A DNA stretch of 64,000 nt from CALJFL01 sp036961205 (GTDB taxonomy: Bacteria > Pseudomonadota > Gammaproteobacteria > Pseudomonadales > Halieaceae): NCBI GenBank assembly GCA_036961205.1, contig JBALVI010000004.1, positions 124,001 through 188,000 of the forward strand. Reading direction: 5' to 3'. Below the pieces are notes generated by a model that worked only from the letters and a program-made list of their open reading frames with translations, was not told the DNA's origin and did no database searches. Position numbers and translations under genes: made by a program. Of the stretch, positions 49,653-59,845 are shown in pieces (within the stretch, counting starts at the first letter, position 1; every line of letters starts with the position of its first letter).

Positions 49653-50144
49653 TCACCCGCCTGGTTCTACAGCCGCAACACCCTTCTTATACGTCACATA
49701 AACATAAACAGGAATATCAAGGTCGCCTAACTGACTATGGATTAGCGGTTTGACCTGACTCCAATCGAGGCCACCGACGCCAGTCGCTAAACGCGGCAGT
49801 GCCAAAGAGGTAAAGCCTTCTTCCTTGATGATCTTCTTCAATGCGCGCAATGCATGGTTAACATTCGGTTCATTGGCCTTGCCTGGCTTGCCCCCCGCCC
49901 TGTAATCTCCTTCCTGTGTAAGCAGGTTAACGATACGCACACCGCCGGCTCCACCCCAAACCCATGCCTCACCGGGTTTCGGATTATTCTGATGACACCA
50001 ATGATGAAAATCTTTGTGCATAGACGGGTAACGCTCGTGTAGGTTCAACGCAAGTCCCTGATTCATAGGGTCACTAGCGGCAACACCATGAGCAATAACA
50101 TTTGCCTGCGTGAGTAAGATATCTCCTTCAACTTCGTGGATCAT
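49653..50144 (-). CDS. Macro domain protein
   Basis: The product has 163 residues in a single macro domain: VEGDILLTQANVIAHGVA with the nucleotide-binding start, NLLTQEGDYRAGGKP, and LALPRLATGVGGLDWSQV. Macro domains bind or hydrolyse ADP-ribose derivatives. It is a stand-alone cytoplasmic protein, convergent with the TspO-like gene. Confidence 0.88.
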   Translation of the reverse strand: MIHEVEGDILLTQANVIAHGVAASDPMNQGLALNLHERYPSMHKDFHHWCHQNNPKPGEAWVWGGAGGVRIVNLLTQEGDYRAGGKPGKANEPNVNHALRALKKIIKEEGFTSLALPRLATGVGGLDWSQVKPLIHSQLGDLDIPVYVYVTYKKGVAAVEPGG

Positions 50145-50377
50145 TCACTGGGTCCTTTTATCTGCGATTTAAACTTCTGTTTTTATTGTATGAAAGTGCC
50201 ACGGTGTTAGGAATGATTTGAATCAATACAGAGGGAAACATGGTTCTGACCAATAGACTTTGCAGAACCAGTGGAGTTTGGCAGTATCCTTAGCTTGATA
50301 CAGGTCAAGACTATTGACTGTAGACTGGCGGAAATTTGATCTACACTTATCGAAGAAGAAAAGTCAGGAGAATCACA

Positions 50378-50716
50378 ATGATACGATTAATCGGTGCCAC
50401 CGCTTTGCTTGGTGCAATTGTCTCATCCCACGCCTTTTGCGATGTGTCATTAAGAGGCGACGAAGGTAAAAAGGCGTATGAGGCCACCTGCGCGAGCTGC
50501 CACGAGACTGGTGCTAATGGAGCACCATCAACTCACAATCCCGAGGAATGGATTGGCCGCTCAAGCCTGTGGGAATCAGTGTTGCTTGAACACGCCAATG
50601 AAGGCTATCTAAATATGCCCGCCAAAGGAGGTAACCCAAATTTGACTGAGTACGACCTGGGTGTGGCCGCGGAATATATGCTGAACATCTCCCACCCTGA
50701 TCAAAAGAGCGACTAA
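50378..50716 (+). CDS. Cytochrome c5-type periplasmic c-cytochrome
   Basis: The product has 112 residues from the ATG at 50378, which has AGGAG seven bases before it. There is a signal peptide (LIGATALLGAIVSSHAF), the heme motif CASCH at 38-42 and a Met ligand in LNMPAKGG. It follows the c5 pattern (GKKAYEATCASCHETGANGAP). A monoheme electron carrier in the periplasm is expected. Confidence 0.88.
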   Translation: MIRLIGATALLGAIVSSHAFCDVSLRGDEGKKAYEATCASCHETGANGAPSTHNPEEWIGRSSLWESVLLEHANEGYLNMPAKGGNPNLTEYDLGVAAEYMLNISHPDQKSD

Positions 50717-50817
50717 CTTGGGGCGGCCGCATTGGTGATTGCCGCCCTACTTCGTCTTTGTGCGCAGTGTCATGAAAATCGCGTAACGAGGACCACCGTT
50801 AAAGCTAATCTAAAAAA

Positions 50818-51843
50818 CTAGAAGTTGGCCCTTGTTGCTTCCAGCTCTAGTGTGACAACGACTTCCAGCTTCCCTATGTTGGAGTACCTACGCTCTACGT
50901 TTCGCTTTTTTACTATTCCCTTCGCTTGAGAGATCCAGAGAGTCTCTTCGTCTGTCACAGAGGCATTTCGCTTGTAATCTGCATAGTCCACCAAGAAGGA
51001 ATAGGTATCCGTTCTTGTGACCGGGTATACAGAGAAACTACCAAGAGAAATAGAGATTAGCTGTTCCTCGCTCGTGCTAAGCGACCGGGTACCCGTGGTG
51101 ATGGTATCTGAGCCTTGGCTATCTGATGCCGTATAATATTGCAGTTCAACATCAGCAAATGGCGTCAGAGGCACTGCAATAGCGTTAACTCCATTAACAC
51201 TCTCAGCGGAATTCACATAGTAGTGTCCATGCTCATTATTCAAATCGACAAAAGTGCCGTTTGGCTCTTGCCACAAATGCACAGTGCTCGATAGGTTTTC
51301 GTCAGTTTCTACGTTAGTTATTGTGGTTCGAACAGCCACGACATTTTTATCGGCATAGCTATAGGGACTTTCGAGAAATTCCATGCGGGCAAGCACGCTA
51401 GAAGTAACTGTTGCACTGCCAGATACTGCTTTGGTGAGCGTACCGGACAATTCCACAAAGTCCCCAACCTGGTAAATTCTGACGCTGTCAGAATCAATAA
51501 AAGTGGGTTCCAGAAAAAATGTTGCGTCCGAGGCTAGTATATCTATTAAAGCCTGGTTTCCCGAAAATATTGAAGTATATAGCTCACAAGCGCTAAGGCT
51601 TCCTCCACAAAAACCAAACGCTTTCATCTTCCAGCCGGAAAATATTTTTTCGTTTTCCGGTTGCGCGATAAAGTTCTCGTGAAACAGCAGATCGACAACA
51701 TCGACAATACAGGTTTGCCCAGTTTCACAGCTATACCTTCCGGACTCAGTCGTAACTTCGCCTCCTTCCGGGACTTCAATCTGAACTCGGCATCCTGCAA
51801 GAACAAGGACACTAATGACAAAAATATGTTTGATATTCCACAT
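50818..51843 (-). CDS. Hypothetical lipoprotein
   Basis: The product has 341 residues. The lipobox is VLAGC with Cys18. The N-terminal mature part (VPEGGEVTTESGRYSCETGQ, then DVVDLLFHENFIAQP and FSGWKMKAFGFC) resembles a short Cys-containing module seen before other domains in lipoproteins of marine gammaproteobacteria. The rest is beta-rich and not recognised. It is a single gene. Confidence 0.68.
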   Translation of the reverse strand: MWNIKHIFVISVLVLAGCRVQIEVPEGGEVTTESGRYSCETGQTCIVDVVDLLFHENFIAQPENEKIFSGWKMKAFGFCGGSLSACELYTSIFSGNQALIDILASDATFFLEPTFIDSDSVRIYQVGDFVELSGTLTKAVSGSATVTSSVLARMEFLESPYSYADKNVVAVRTTITNVETDENLSSTVHLWQEPNGTFVDLNNEHGHYYVNSAESVNGVNAIAVPLTPFADVELQYYTASDSQGSDTITTGTRSLSTSEEQLISISLGSFSVYPVTRTDTYSFLVDYADYKRNASVTDEETLWISQAKGIVKKRNVERRYSNIGKLEVVVTLELEATRANF

Positions 51844-51956
51844 ACTACTATTCCTTTTGAAAACTTATAGCACCGGCATATGGCCTTTTCAAAGGCGCAT
51901 GTAATGCGGCTAAATTTGTTCGTTACAATCCTGAAGGTTTATCGCCGTAGCGAGCA

Positions 51957-51978
51957 TAAAAATGGCCCCGAAGGGCCG
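51957..51978 (-). terminator. Intrinsic terminator after the choice-of-anchor F gene
   Basis: On the minus strand GGCCC, loop TTCG, GGGCC is followed by ATTTTTATG. It lies about 70 bases behind the stop of the gene ending at 52046. Confidence 0.65.
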
Positions 51979-52045
51979 TATTGCAATGGACATGAAGTAT
52001 TAAACTCTATCTTCTGTGCTTCTCTGTGGACATGAGGCCCACCGC

Positions 52046-54130
52046 CTAGCGGTCCTTACCTTTCACCTTGACCTCGATCAAAGTAGAACCTTCGGTTTCG
52101 GTACTCTCACCTTCATCGAGATCAAGCGTCGCCGTCCACACGACGGTTTCTGGAACAGCAGGGTCTTCTAGAATTGCTTGCCACTTGAAGTTGAATTTTT
52201 TCTTCCCTCCAATCTTTAGATCGACAAATTCCTCTGTGAAGCTGCTGCCAATCGCATCCGAACCTGTGAGTGTGACACTGCCCGAAGCCAGAGACTCAGA
52301 TTCCTTGCTACTTTGGATTGATAAACTAAGAACCCGGGTTTTCCCGTCAAACAAGCTTTCAGGGACCGATAGATCGATAATAGCAACCTCCGCCGGGGCT
52401 GGCAGTGGGGGCTCCCCTTCAGCTATTGCGATCGTCGTGACAGATGTTTCCAAATCGGTCTCGTCATTACCGTTATCTGCATCGATGTAACTCACGGTAA
52501 TAGATTGACCTGGATCCAAATTGCTAAATTCATCTGACAGTGATGCAGCGAACACACCGCGGTCTTCCCCTTGCTCGATAAGGGTTAAGGGGAAGTCTGG
52601 TCCCTCATCAATACGAACATTAACCGTAACTTCTTCTCCTAAGTCTAGGCTGCCATCGCCAACACGTGCGGTTAGGAGTGAACCAACCTCAAAGCTAGGC
52701 CAAGGCGAAATCTCCACAACCCCTGCAGGTGACCCGAAAGTCAGTATTGGTGCGGGCGTCTGGTCCTTGTACGCCGGATCACCAGCACCCGACGAGTCGA
52801 GCTGAGGTGTAATCCTGATTGTAAAAGTGCCGCCAAAATCAACTACATCACCGATTGTGACGATGTAGTTCAGGCCGACATTTACCAGGTCGTCGATTTC
52901 ACCCATGGTGTAGGTAAGGTTTGAGCCCCAACTCTCGATAGTCCCCGCTGGAATTTGGGTAAACTCTCCGGCAGCACCGTTCATCCAACTCAAGCCAAGT
53001 AGACTGGGGTTGTAACCGTACCAGGCGACCAACTGTGCATCCGTTGCCGGATTGCCATCGTCGTCCCAAAAAATACCCTGCGGCAACATGCTATTGGGTA
53101 ACCATGGGCCAAACTGGTTTCCAGGTGTAGCGCCTGCGCCGGCAGGTAAATCTGAGTAACTGCTACCCAAAGGACCGTCTGAGTGCAGTGTGTCAATCTG
53201 GCCGCTAGCATTGCCGTCCTCACTGCCACCGTACTCTAGAATTTTGAAGCCAGCACGTGTATCGGGGTCGAAGTACCCTGCAGGCCGGTCGTGTTGGTTG
53301 TCTACAGGGCCGAACAGCCCGGTGGAAAAATTGGCTAGTTGACTTTCGCTATCCCATACTTCCACTGGCACAGATAGACTTAGATTGGCCACGCCTACCC
53401 CGCCTGTTTCGGTGTCTGTGGCTAAAGTACCTGCGGCTACAAAACTGTCGCCAAGGCCGGTACCAACCTGAATCGTAAATCCTTCCAGTCGCTTACCCGT
53501 CCAGTTGTTGATTTTCTGGAATACCTGGTAGTCACGTTCGCCCTCCTCGGCTTCAACGTTGAAGACAACATCGATACCCTTTTCATTGCCCGACCCCGGC
53601 TCTACTCCTTCCACAGTCGATGGCAACATGGCCAGTTTGTACCGCTTGTGGCTCTGGAACGGGCCACTGCAGGTAACCTGCTGAGGGTCGTCCGAATCGA
53701 GGAAGTGATCTTCCAGATAGGAGGTGGACATAATGCAATTCTGTGGCTTGGGAGGCTTGACTGCCTGGTCATCGTGGACGACCTTGATACCCGGGGGTTC
53801 ACCGACTGGCCAGTCTTTAGCCAGTACTTGACCCATAATAGTTCCCAAACCGTTTTTAACATCGCCGGCGTAGCTAAAGCTGGCACCCTCAGGGTCGGTG
53901 TCGTAGGTACCGCAACTCGAATCAAAGGTTTGCCCATCCGGCATTAAAATTTCCACATTATCGAGGCTCCAACCGCCAAAGCCGGCGACTGAATCAGTAC
54001 ATTGATTGGTACTTATCTTGCCAGCCTGAACAACAACAGAGGCGCTCATTACCGCGACTGCTAAAATTGCATGCTTGAAAGGTGCTGTTTTTGAAAAGGC
54101 CAATAATTGATTTTCGGTTGAATTAGTCAT
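52046..54130 (-). CDS. Choice-of-anchor F-type exported protein
   Basis: The product has 694 residues. A signal peptide ends near VVVQAG. The first 450 residues follow the choice-of-anchor F pattern: GFGGWSLDNVEI, DVVFNVEAEEGERDYQVFQK, INNWTGKRLEGF and VGTGLGDSF. Ig-like segments follow (NVRIDEGPDFPLTLIEQG, ITVSYIDADNG). The usual short C-terminal anchor is not obvious here; the protein ends in TLIEVKVKGKDR. It is probably secreted or cell-surface bound with no known enzyme activity. Confidence 0.72.
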   Translation of the reverse strand: MTNSTENQLLAFSKTAPFKHAILAVAVMSASVVVQAGKISTNQCTDSVAGFGGWSLDNVEILMPDGQTFDSSCGTYDTDPEGASFSYAGDVKNGLGTIMGQVLAKDWPVGEPPGIKVVHDDQAVKPPKPQNCIMSTSYLEDHFLDSDDPQQVTCSGPFQSHKRYKLAMLPSTVEGVEPGSGNEKGIDVVFNVEAEEGERDYQVFQKINNWTGKRLEGFTIQVGTGLGDSFVAAGTLATDTETGGVGVANLSLSVPVEVWDSESQLANFSTGLFGPVDNQHDRPAGYFDPDTRAGFKILEYGGSEDGNASGQIDTLHSDGPLGSSYSDLPAGAGATPGNQFGPWLPNSMLPQGIFWDDDGNPATDAQLVAWYGYNPSLLGLSWMNGAAGEFTQIPAGTIESWGSNLTYTMGEIDDLVNVGLNYIVTIGDVVDFGGTFTIRITPQLDSSGAGDPAYKDQTPAPILTFGSPAGVVEISPWPSFEVGSLLTARVGDGSLDLGEEVTVNVRIDEGPDFPLTLIEQGEDRGVFAASLSDEFSNLDPGQSITVSYIDADNGNDETDLETSVTTIAIAEGEPPLPAPAEVAIIDLSVPESLFDGKTRVLSLSIQSSKESESLASGSVTLTGSDAIGSSFTEEFVDLKIGGKKKFNFKWQAILEDPAVPETVVWTATLDLDEGESTETEGSTLIEVKVKGKDR

Positions 54131-54365
54131 CTACGTACTCCCGTTTTATAAAACATTTCATCCCTGGATCGGAGGGCCAATGCCCCCCAACAGACGCCAG
54201 CATGCACAAACACGCCGGCTACATATATTTTTTAGGAATAACCTTATTCCATATGCCAATAATATCTGATGAAGCAAATGCCGGGCATTGATCCAGCGCA
54301 ATGTTCTAGCCGAAAACATGCCCTATGCAGTAGTAGTTCATCGCGTTGGGGAAACTGGCTCCAGA

Positions 54366-55082
54366 TCAGCGCTCAAGAATATTGTCCGCCAGCTGCTGAG
54401 GTAGTACCTGAGCCTCGTAACTGCCCTGCCCCTGACGTCGCTCGATGTTGCGAACAAAAGCGCGAAGGTGGTTTTCGGAGCCTTCCAGAAGCGACCCATA
54501 CAACCGCTCTATCTTGGGATTTTCTGTGTAGATTTGGCCACAGTCAGTGTCCTCGTCTATGCCGTCCACCCACTCGATAATCTCTTCAGGGCAGTACTTG
54601 ATGTCGATCATATCGAGCTCTTCCATGTATGCGCCTACGTATAGTGCATCCAGCTCACTGACGGACCCTCTCTCCACCAGTTCCTCATATTTCCTGGTGA
54701 AATGAGGGCCGTAATTTTCCCCGGTATACATGCCTACATTGTCGTTGGTATTGGGGTCTGCGACTCCGTACTTTTCCAGCATGTCGCAAACGGCGCAGGT
54801 GTGGCGCTGCTCTGCGTCATCAATTTTTCCAAATATCTTCAAGCTTGGAAATTTAGTACCCAGCGTGATGTAGACATCGCGGGCCAGTTTTTCTTCCTCA
54901 CGCATGTACACCAGATGCTCTATTTCGTTCGTGTCCAGGCCAGCGGCGGATGACTGAGCGTTATTACCTGAGCCAGCACCAGCTCCCCCTTTACCCGAGC
55001 CGGGGCCACCCGCTGCCAGTGCCACTGTGGAGCAAAGTACACCGGCCACAACCAGTGCAAAGATAGATTTCAATGTCATCAT
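54366..55082 (-). CDS. DUF2202 ferritin-like exported protein
   Basis: The product has 238 residues. After a signal peptide (VVAGVLCSTVALAAG) there is a Gly/Ser-rich linker of about 30 residues, then a helical domain with HLVYMREEEKLARDVYITLG, DDAEQRHTCAVCDML and EGSENHLRAFVRNIE, which fit the DUF2202 four-helix metal-binding type. Metal-linked redox or storage in the periplasm is possible; the function is not known. Confidence 0.82.
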   Translation of the reverse strand: MMTLKSIFALVVAGVLCSTVALAAGGPGSGKGGAGAGSGNNAQSSAAGLDTNEIEHLVYMREEEKLARDVYITLGTKFPSLKIFGKIDDAEQRHTCAVCDMLEKYGVADPNTNDNVGMYTGENYGPHFTRKYEELVERGSVSELDALYVGAYMEELDMIDIKYCPEEIIEWVDGIDEDTDCGQIYTENPKIERLYGSLLEGSENHLRAFVRNIERRQGQGSYEAQVLPQQLADNILER

Positions 55083-55548
55083 TAGTACCTCTCGATCAAG
55101 CTTGAATCAGGCGAAACATATTCACTTCTTACACACCTGGGCGTTCAACCGGGCCTGGGTAGTGCCAGAGTTAGTGTCGATAATTTCTACGGCTATACCG
55201 CCGAGTAGACTGTCTCTTCAACATTCAAACTATCTGTTTTTTGAATCCCAATTCTTGATCCATCGCAATAGGCTCTGAGAAAATTGCCACCTGCGACAAT
55301 TTGCCGCACACCGGTTCTAGTGGATACGATTTTGACCAATGAACTACCTGACACAGCTGTGGCTGGCGAATCAACCAGTTATTAACCACCAGCCACACTC
55401 GACGAACCTGCCAAATCGCCCCCTTTTCTGGAGAAGGCTCAATTTAATTGAGGTAGCGCAAAAGACCGGCAATTAGTTGGCCGAAGCACGTCTAGTATCG
55501 ATCTTATGGGGCTATGCTGGGTCTTTCAGAATCCAGGCACAGTATTTT
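55083..55548. other. Intergenic region before korA
   Basis: No gene is supported. An in-frame TTG at 55477 could extend KorA by 24 residues that do not resemble the family. No operator or clear promoter was picked. Confidence 0.4.
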
Positions 55549-57249
55549 ATGGGCAAAAAATCCCTGTCGATCGCTATCACCGGAGCCGGGGGCGCCGGCG
55601 TGATTTCCTGTGGCGAGTTGTTGCTCCGAGCTTGGGCAAGACAAGGCGGCCGCGGGTTAATGCGCAAGGCCTATGGGCCACAGATTCGCGGTGGGGAGTC
55701 TGCGGCACTACTGAAACTGACCGAGGACGAGCGCTATACCCCATCAGATCATTACGATGTGGTGGTCGCCCTGGACTGGGGCAATTTTTCCCGCTTCGAG
55801 GATGAGATACGCCTCGGTCCTGACAGCTGGGTGCTGTGCGATCAGACCGGTGAGATACCTGCCGCAATTTTGGCGGTACAACCGGACATCCTGCGACTGC
55901 CCCTGACCGAACTGGCGGCGGCCTGTCACCCCGAGGGGCGGGTGAATATGCTGGTACTGGGATTACTGGGCAGTCTGTTGAATATAAAGGCGCAGAGTCT
56001 GGGTGAATTAGCTGCACAAAGACTGTTCGCTAAACCCGAAGCTTATCGCGAGGCCGCTGTCGCCTGTATAGAGCGTGGCAGCATTGAAAAAGTGCACCGC
56101 CAGCTACCGGTTCCTTCGCTGGGCGAGACCGGCGCCTGGTACCTCAGCGGTAATCAGGCCGCTGGTCTGGGTGCGCTAGAGGCCGGTGTTCGCTTTGTGG
56201 CCGCCTACCCCATTACCCCCGCGTCTGACGTGCTGGAGTGGATGGCTGGAGGACTCGAGCAGCTAGGCGGCCATCTGGTGCAGGCGGAAGACGAATTGGC
56301 CGCTATTAATATGGTAATAGGCGCAGCCTTTGGCGGAGTTCCGGCGTTTACGGCAACATCGGGGCCCGGGCTGGCATTAATGACCGAGAGCATTGGTTTG
56401 GCGGTGGCCAGTGAAACACCAGTGACCGTATTAGACGTGATGCGCGGCGGGCCTTCTACAGGCATCCCTACCAAGTCGGAGCAGAGTGACCTGAACATAG
56501 CTCTCCACGGCCTTCACGGCGACGCTCCACACCTGGTATTGGCGCCCCTGGATATTGCCGATTGCGTATTTACCACCGGATGGGCAGTGCAGTTGGCGCA
56601 ACAGTTACAAACCGCAGCGATTGTGCTGTCGGATCAATTTCTCGGACAATCCACCGCTGTGGTCACCCAACCGCGTCGCTGTGAGTCGCCTGTAGCAGCT
56701 GTGCCAGCGTCCGGCGATTACTTGCGCTACCAACTCACCTCCTCAGGCATTTCCACGCTGGCGGCACCGGGTGATGCAGATAGTCGCTTCACTGCCGACG
56801 GTCTGGAGCACAATGAAAAAGGTACACCATCGTCCAGACAGTCTGACCACCAACAGCAGTTGGAAAAACGGCAGCACAAGTTGGCGTCATTTGATTTCGG
56901 CGATGATTGGGCGGAGATTACCGGAAGCGGAAGCGTTGCGTTGGTCAGCTTTGGTTCAAGCTCTGCCGCCGTGATCGAGGCCTCAGTTTTGTTATCGGAT
57001 CGCGGTGTAGATACCCGCGTCATCAGCCTGCGCCTGCTCGCGCCGTTGCAAAAGGCGGCACTCGCCGAAGCGCTGACGGGTTGTGATTGGCTTATCGTGG
57101 TGGAGCAAAACCACGGGGGGCAGCTCTTTCGCTACCTCAAGGGGGAAATGGAGTTCCAGCAAAAAGTACGCAGTTATGCGATGGCGGGGCCAGTACCCCT
57201 GAGCTCACACAACATCGCGCTGCGGGTAATGGAGGTCATAGGGAAATGA
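55549..57249 (+). CDS. korA: 2-oxoacid:acceptor oxidoreductase, fused gamma-alpha subunit
   Basis: From the ATG at 55549 the protein has 566 residues. The first 170 or so are the gamma domain (SIAITGAGGAGVISCGELL, PQIRGGESAALLKL). The alpha domain follows with AAYPITPASDVLEWM, TATSGPGLALM, RGGPSTGIPTKSEQSDL and DGLEHNEKGTPSS. This is the KorA arrangement of 2-oxoglutarate:ferredoxin oxidoreductase. The start of korB overlaps its stop by four bases. No ferredoxin or delta subunit gene adjoins. Confidence 0.9.
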   Translation: MGKKSLSIAITGAGGAGVISCGELLLRAWARQGGRGLMRKAYGPQIRGGESAALLKLTEDERYTPSDHYDVVVALDWGNFSRFEDEIRLGPDSWVLCDQTGEIPAAILAVQPDILRLPLTELAAACHPEGRVNMLVLGLLGSLLNIKAQSLGELAAQRLFAKPEAYREAAVACIERGSIEKVHRQLPVPSLGETGAWYLSGNQAAGLGALEAGVRFVAAYPITPASDVLEWMAGGLEQLGGHLVQAEDELAAINMVIGAAFGGVPAFTATSGPGLALMTESIGLAVASETPVTVLDVMRGGPSTGIPTKSEQSDLNIALHGLHGDAPHLVLAPLDIADCVFTTGWAVQLAQQLQTAAIVLSDQFLGQSTAVVTQPRRCESPVAAVPASGDYLRYQLTSSGISTLAAPGDADSRFTADGLEHNEKGTPSSRQSDHQQQLEKRQHKLASFDFGDDWAEITGSGSVALVSFGSSSAAVIEASVLLSDRGVDTRVISLRLLAPLQKAALAEALTGCDWLIVVEQNHGGQLFRYLKGEMEFQQKVRSYAMAGPVPLSSHNIALRVMEVIGK

Positions 57250-58082
57250 TGGACGTGATTAAACTCAAGGCAAAGGACTACAAATCTGCGGTGAAGCCTA
57301 TCTGGTGTCCTGGTTGTGGGCATTTCTCGGTCTTCAATGCCATTACCAAAGCCATGGCAGCCCTGGCCATCAGCAAGGACGACACGGTAATGATATCCGG
57401 GATTGGCTGCTCCTCGCGCCTGCCCGCCTACGTGGATAGCTACGGTTTTCACGGCGTACACGGCAGGGGTTTGGCTGTCGCCCAGGGCCTGAAAGTGGCG
57501 CGACCAGACCTTACTGTAATAGCGATGGGAGGTGATGGCGATGGATTTTCCATAGGCGGAAATCATTTTATACACGCCTGCCGGCGCAACGTGAACATAA
57601 CTTACATCGCCATGGACAATGAAGTCTACGGTATGACCAAGGGTCAGGCTTCGCCTACCACGCCTATCGACTGGGATCACAGTAAGCTGACTCCCCACGG
57701 TCCTGGCGTACGCCCGTTTAAACCAGCGGCGCTGGCACTAGCCGCCGGGGCACCGTGGATCGCTAGGGGTTATTCGGGCAACCCCAACCAGATGGCAAAA
57801 TTGATTACCGCGGCGATAGAATTTCCCGGCTTCAGTTTTCTACACGTAATGTCCCAGTGCATCACTTTTTGTCCCGAGCAGACCGACTGGAAGGCGATTG
57901 TCCATGAGCGCGAAGAACCAGCTCTGTCGAATGCAGACGAGGCAGCCAGGCTTTTTCTGCACGAGAGCGGTTTTCAAACCGGTTTGCTGTTCAGCGAGCA
58001 GCGCCCGACTTGGCCGCCCTCCCCTGAGGCGCCCCCGAGAGAAGACGCACTGGATCAATTGTCTGCGTCCTTCAGGGTATGA
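57246..58082 (+). CDS. korB: 2-oxoacid:acceptor oxidoreductase, beta subunit
   Basis: The product has 278 residues from the ATG overlapping the korA stop. It carries WCPGCGHFSVFNAI at the start and the TPP site GGDGDGFSIGGNHFIHACRR followed by NVNITYIAMDNEVYGMTKGQ. With KorA it decarboxylates a 2-oxoacid to acyl-CoA and passes electrons to a ferredoxin. The stop overlaps the next gene's start. Confidence 0.9.
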   Translation: MMDVIKLKAKDYKSAVKPIWCPGCGHFSVFNAITKAMAALAISKDDTVMISGIGCSSRLPAYVDSYGFHGVHGRGLAVAQGLKVARPDLTVIAMGGDGDGFSIGGNHFIHACRRNVNITYIAMDNEVYGMTKGQASPTTPIDWDHSKLTPHGPGVRPFKPAALALAAGAPWIARGYSGNPNQMAKLITAAIEFPGFSFLHVMSQCITFCPEQTDWKAIVHEREEPALSNADEAARLFLHESGFQTGLLFSEQRPTWPPSPEAPPREDALDQLSASFRV

Positions 58083-58594
58083 AGATGACCAACAACGAAC
58101 TTGCGGCATTCTTTGCACACTCAATTGAGCTGGAGTCGGAAGCTGGCGAGCGCTATCAAGAATTGGCGGATTCGATGGCAGCACATCACAACGAACCGGT
58201 GGCGAAGTTTTTTACGGACATGGTGCTGGAAGCCAACCATCACCTGGCGGAAGTGACGACGTTAGCCAAAGACCTGACGTTACCGGAACTCAAACCCTGG
58301 GAATTCAAGTGGCCGGAGGCGGAACCCCCTGAAACCACGAGCTATGAGGCGCTGCATTATCGTATGAGCCTGCACCAGGCTATTGCCCTGGCGCTGGAAA
58401 ATGAACGTGCGGCGGAAAACTATTACCGCGGTGTGGTCGTCAATACCGGTGACGCGGAGACAGCGCGAATCGCTGGCCAGTTTGCCGACGAGGAGTTGTC
58501 TCACGCCGCCCAGCTGGAGAAATTACTACAGGAGTTGCCTGGAAACGGCGCGTATATCCGCGAGGAAGACGACGACCCTCACATGCCCGAGTAG
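58079..58594 (+). CDS. Ferritin-like/rubrerythrin-type protein
   Basis: The product has 171 residues, all helical, with Glu/His positions of a diiron four-helix bundle (SIELESEAGERYQEL, VLEANHHLAEV, LALENERAAENYYRGV, FADEELSHAAQLEKL). It lacks the rubredoxin domain. The start overlaps the korB stop (ATGA), so it is coupled to KorAB and may protect the oxygen-sensitive enzyme or supply iron. Confidence 0.85.
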   Translation: MKMTNNELAAFFAHSIELESEAGERYQELADSMAAHHNEPVAKFFTDMVLEANHHLAEVTTLAKDLTLPELKPWEFKWPEAEPPETTSYEALHYRMSLHQAIALALENERAAENYYRGVVVNTGDAETARIAGQFADEELSHAAQLEKLLQELPGNGAYIREEDDDPHMPE

Positions 58595-58601
58595 CTCTTC
58601 C

Positions 58602-59705
58602 TCAATACCCATGCTGCGCGCGGCCCGCGTGTTGGTGGAGCGCTTCATGGATTTTTATCACCTCCACTATGTTCTCCAGATTGAGAAGGCCGATCGTGTG
58701 CCCACCCTCTGTTACATGCATCATCTGTGCAACATTGCCCTGCATTCTCTGCAAAACAGTTTCGAGCAATTCGCCGCCTTCGACGCTAATTAGATCTGCC
58801 AGTTGCAAATCACTGATCCGCGCGAGCTCTCCGTGCTCCTGCAGCCCTTTTATCAAATCACTGTGATGTAAAACTTTTTGCAGCCCGCCCTGAGAACCCA
58901 CAGGAAAATCTTTTTGACTGCCCGCCAAAGTCAAAGTCACAGCCTTGGCCAAATTATCTTCCGGAGACAGGGTATGAAACTCCTTGAGCATGGCGTCTCT
59001 AACCCGCACTTGATTGAGTGATAATTTAAGCTGCTCAGAATTGTTTTCCATGGAAGCGCCAAACCAGATGAACACAGCGATAAAGATTAAAAATGGATTA
59101 TAGAACCAGCCCACTAATCCCATGACCAGAGCGAGCATCTTACCAACAGCGGCGGCACGTTCAGTGGCCCTGGCATGATCCATGCGCAATGCCAGTACCG
59201 CGCGCAACACTCTGCCACCATCCATCGGGAAGGCAGGTAGCAGATTGAACCCACCCAGAAAAATATTCAAAATCATAAGACGGTAAGCGAAGGAGCCGTC
59301 GGTCAGACTCAACAGCCCAGATGGAGGCCCTTCAATGGGCCCATCCAGGAAAAAAAATAAGACAGCAGCAATAACGAAATTAACCATGGGCCCCGCCAGC
59401 GCCACCTTGATTTCCTGAAGCGGATCTTCCGGCATCCTCTCCAATGCGGCGACACCGCCTATAGGCAGTAAAGTAATGTTTTTTGTGCGAATACCGTATT
59501 GACGGGCTGTGAGGGAATGGCCAAGCTCGTGCAAAATGACGCAGGAGAACAGCGCGAGAATAAAACCAACTCCGGACACCACCGCAGCAAGCGTGCCATA
59601 CTCGTTCCAGTAGCTAATGCCTACCAGATAGAGCAGCAAAAAAAACGTCACATGGACATGAACATCAATGCCAGCCAGTCGTGCAATTTTCCAGGACCAC
59701 TTCAT
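58602..59705 (-). CDS. M50 (site-2 type) membrane metalloprotease
   Basis: The product has 367 residues with about six membrane segments. The zinc site is HELGH at 59-63, with the third ligand in FNLLPAFPMDGGRV. A C-terminal region of about 140 residues after the membrane part resembles a CBS-type pair (VRVRDAMLKEFHTLSPEDNL). This is the SpoIVFB/Rip-like group, which cleaves membrane-bound regulators. It is convergent with the ferritin-like gene with only 7 bases between. Confidence 0.9.
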   Translation of the reverse strand: MKWSWKIARLAGIDVHVHVTFFLLLYLVGISYWNEYGTLAAVVSGVGFILALFSCVILHELGHSLTARQYGIRTKNITLLPIGGVAALERMPEDPLQEIKVALAGPMVNFVIAAVLFFFLDGPIEGPPSGLLSLTDGSFAYRLMILNIFLGGFNLLPAFPMDGGRVLRAVLALRMDHARATERAAAVGKMLALVMGLVGWFYNPFLIFIAVFIWFGASMENNSEQLKLSLNQVRVRDAMLKEFHTLSPEDNLAKAVTLTLAGSQKDFPVGSQGGLQKVLHHSDLIKGLQEHGELARISDLQLADLISVEGGELLETVLQRMQGNVAQMMHVTEGGHTIGLLNLENIVEVIKIHEALHQHAGRAQHGY

Positions 59706-59845
59706 TCATCATTTCCTAAAGATACAAGAGAGAATATCAATCTCTATTTTATAGTGACCGCGAACGCATGCTCATCATTCGCAGGATATAGTTTACACTG
59801 TGAAAACGCGGCGCAGCTGAATAAAACCACATAGCGACTAACCTT

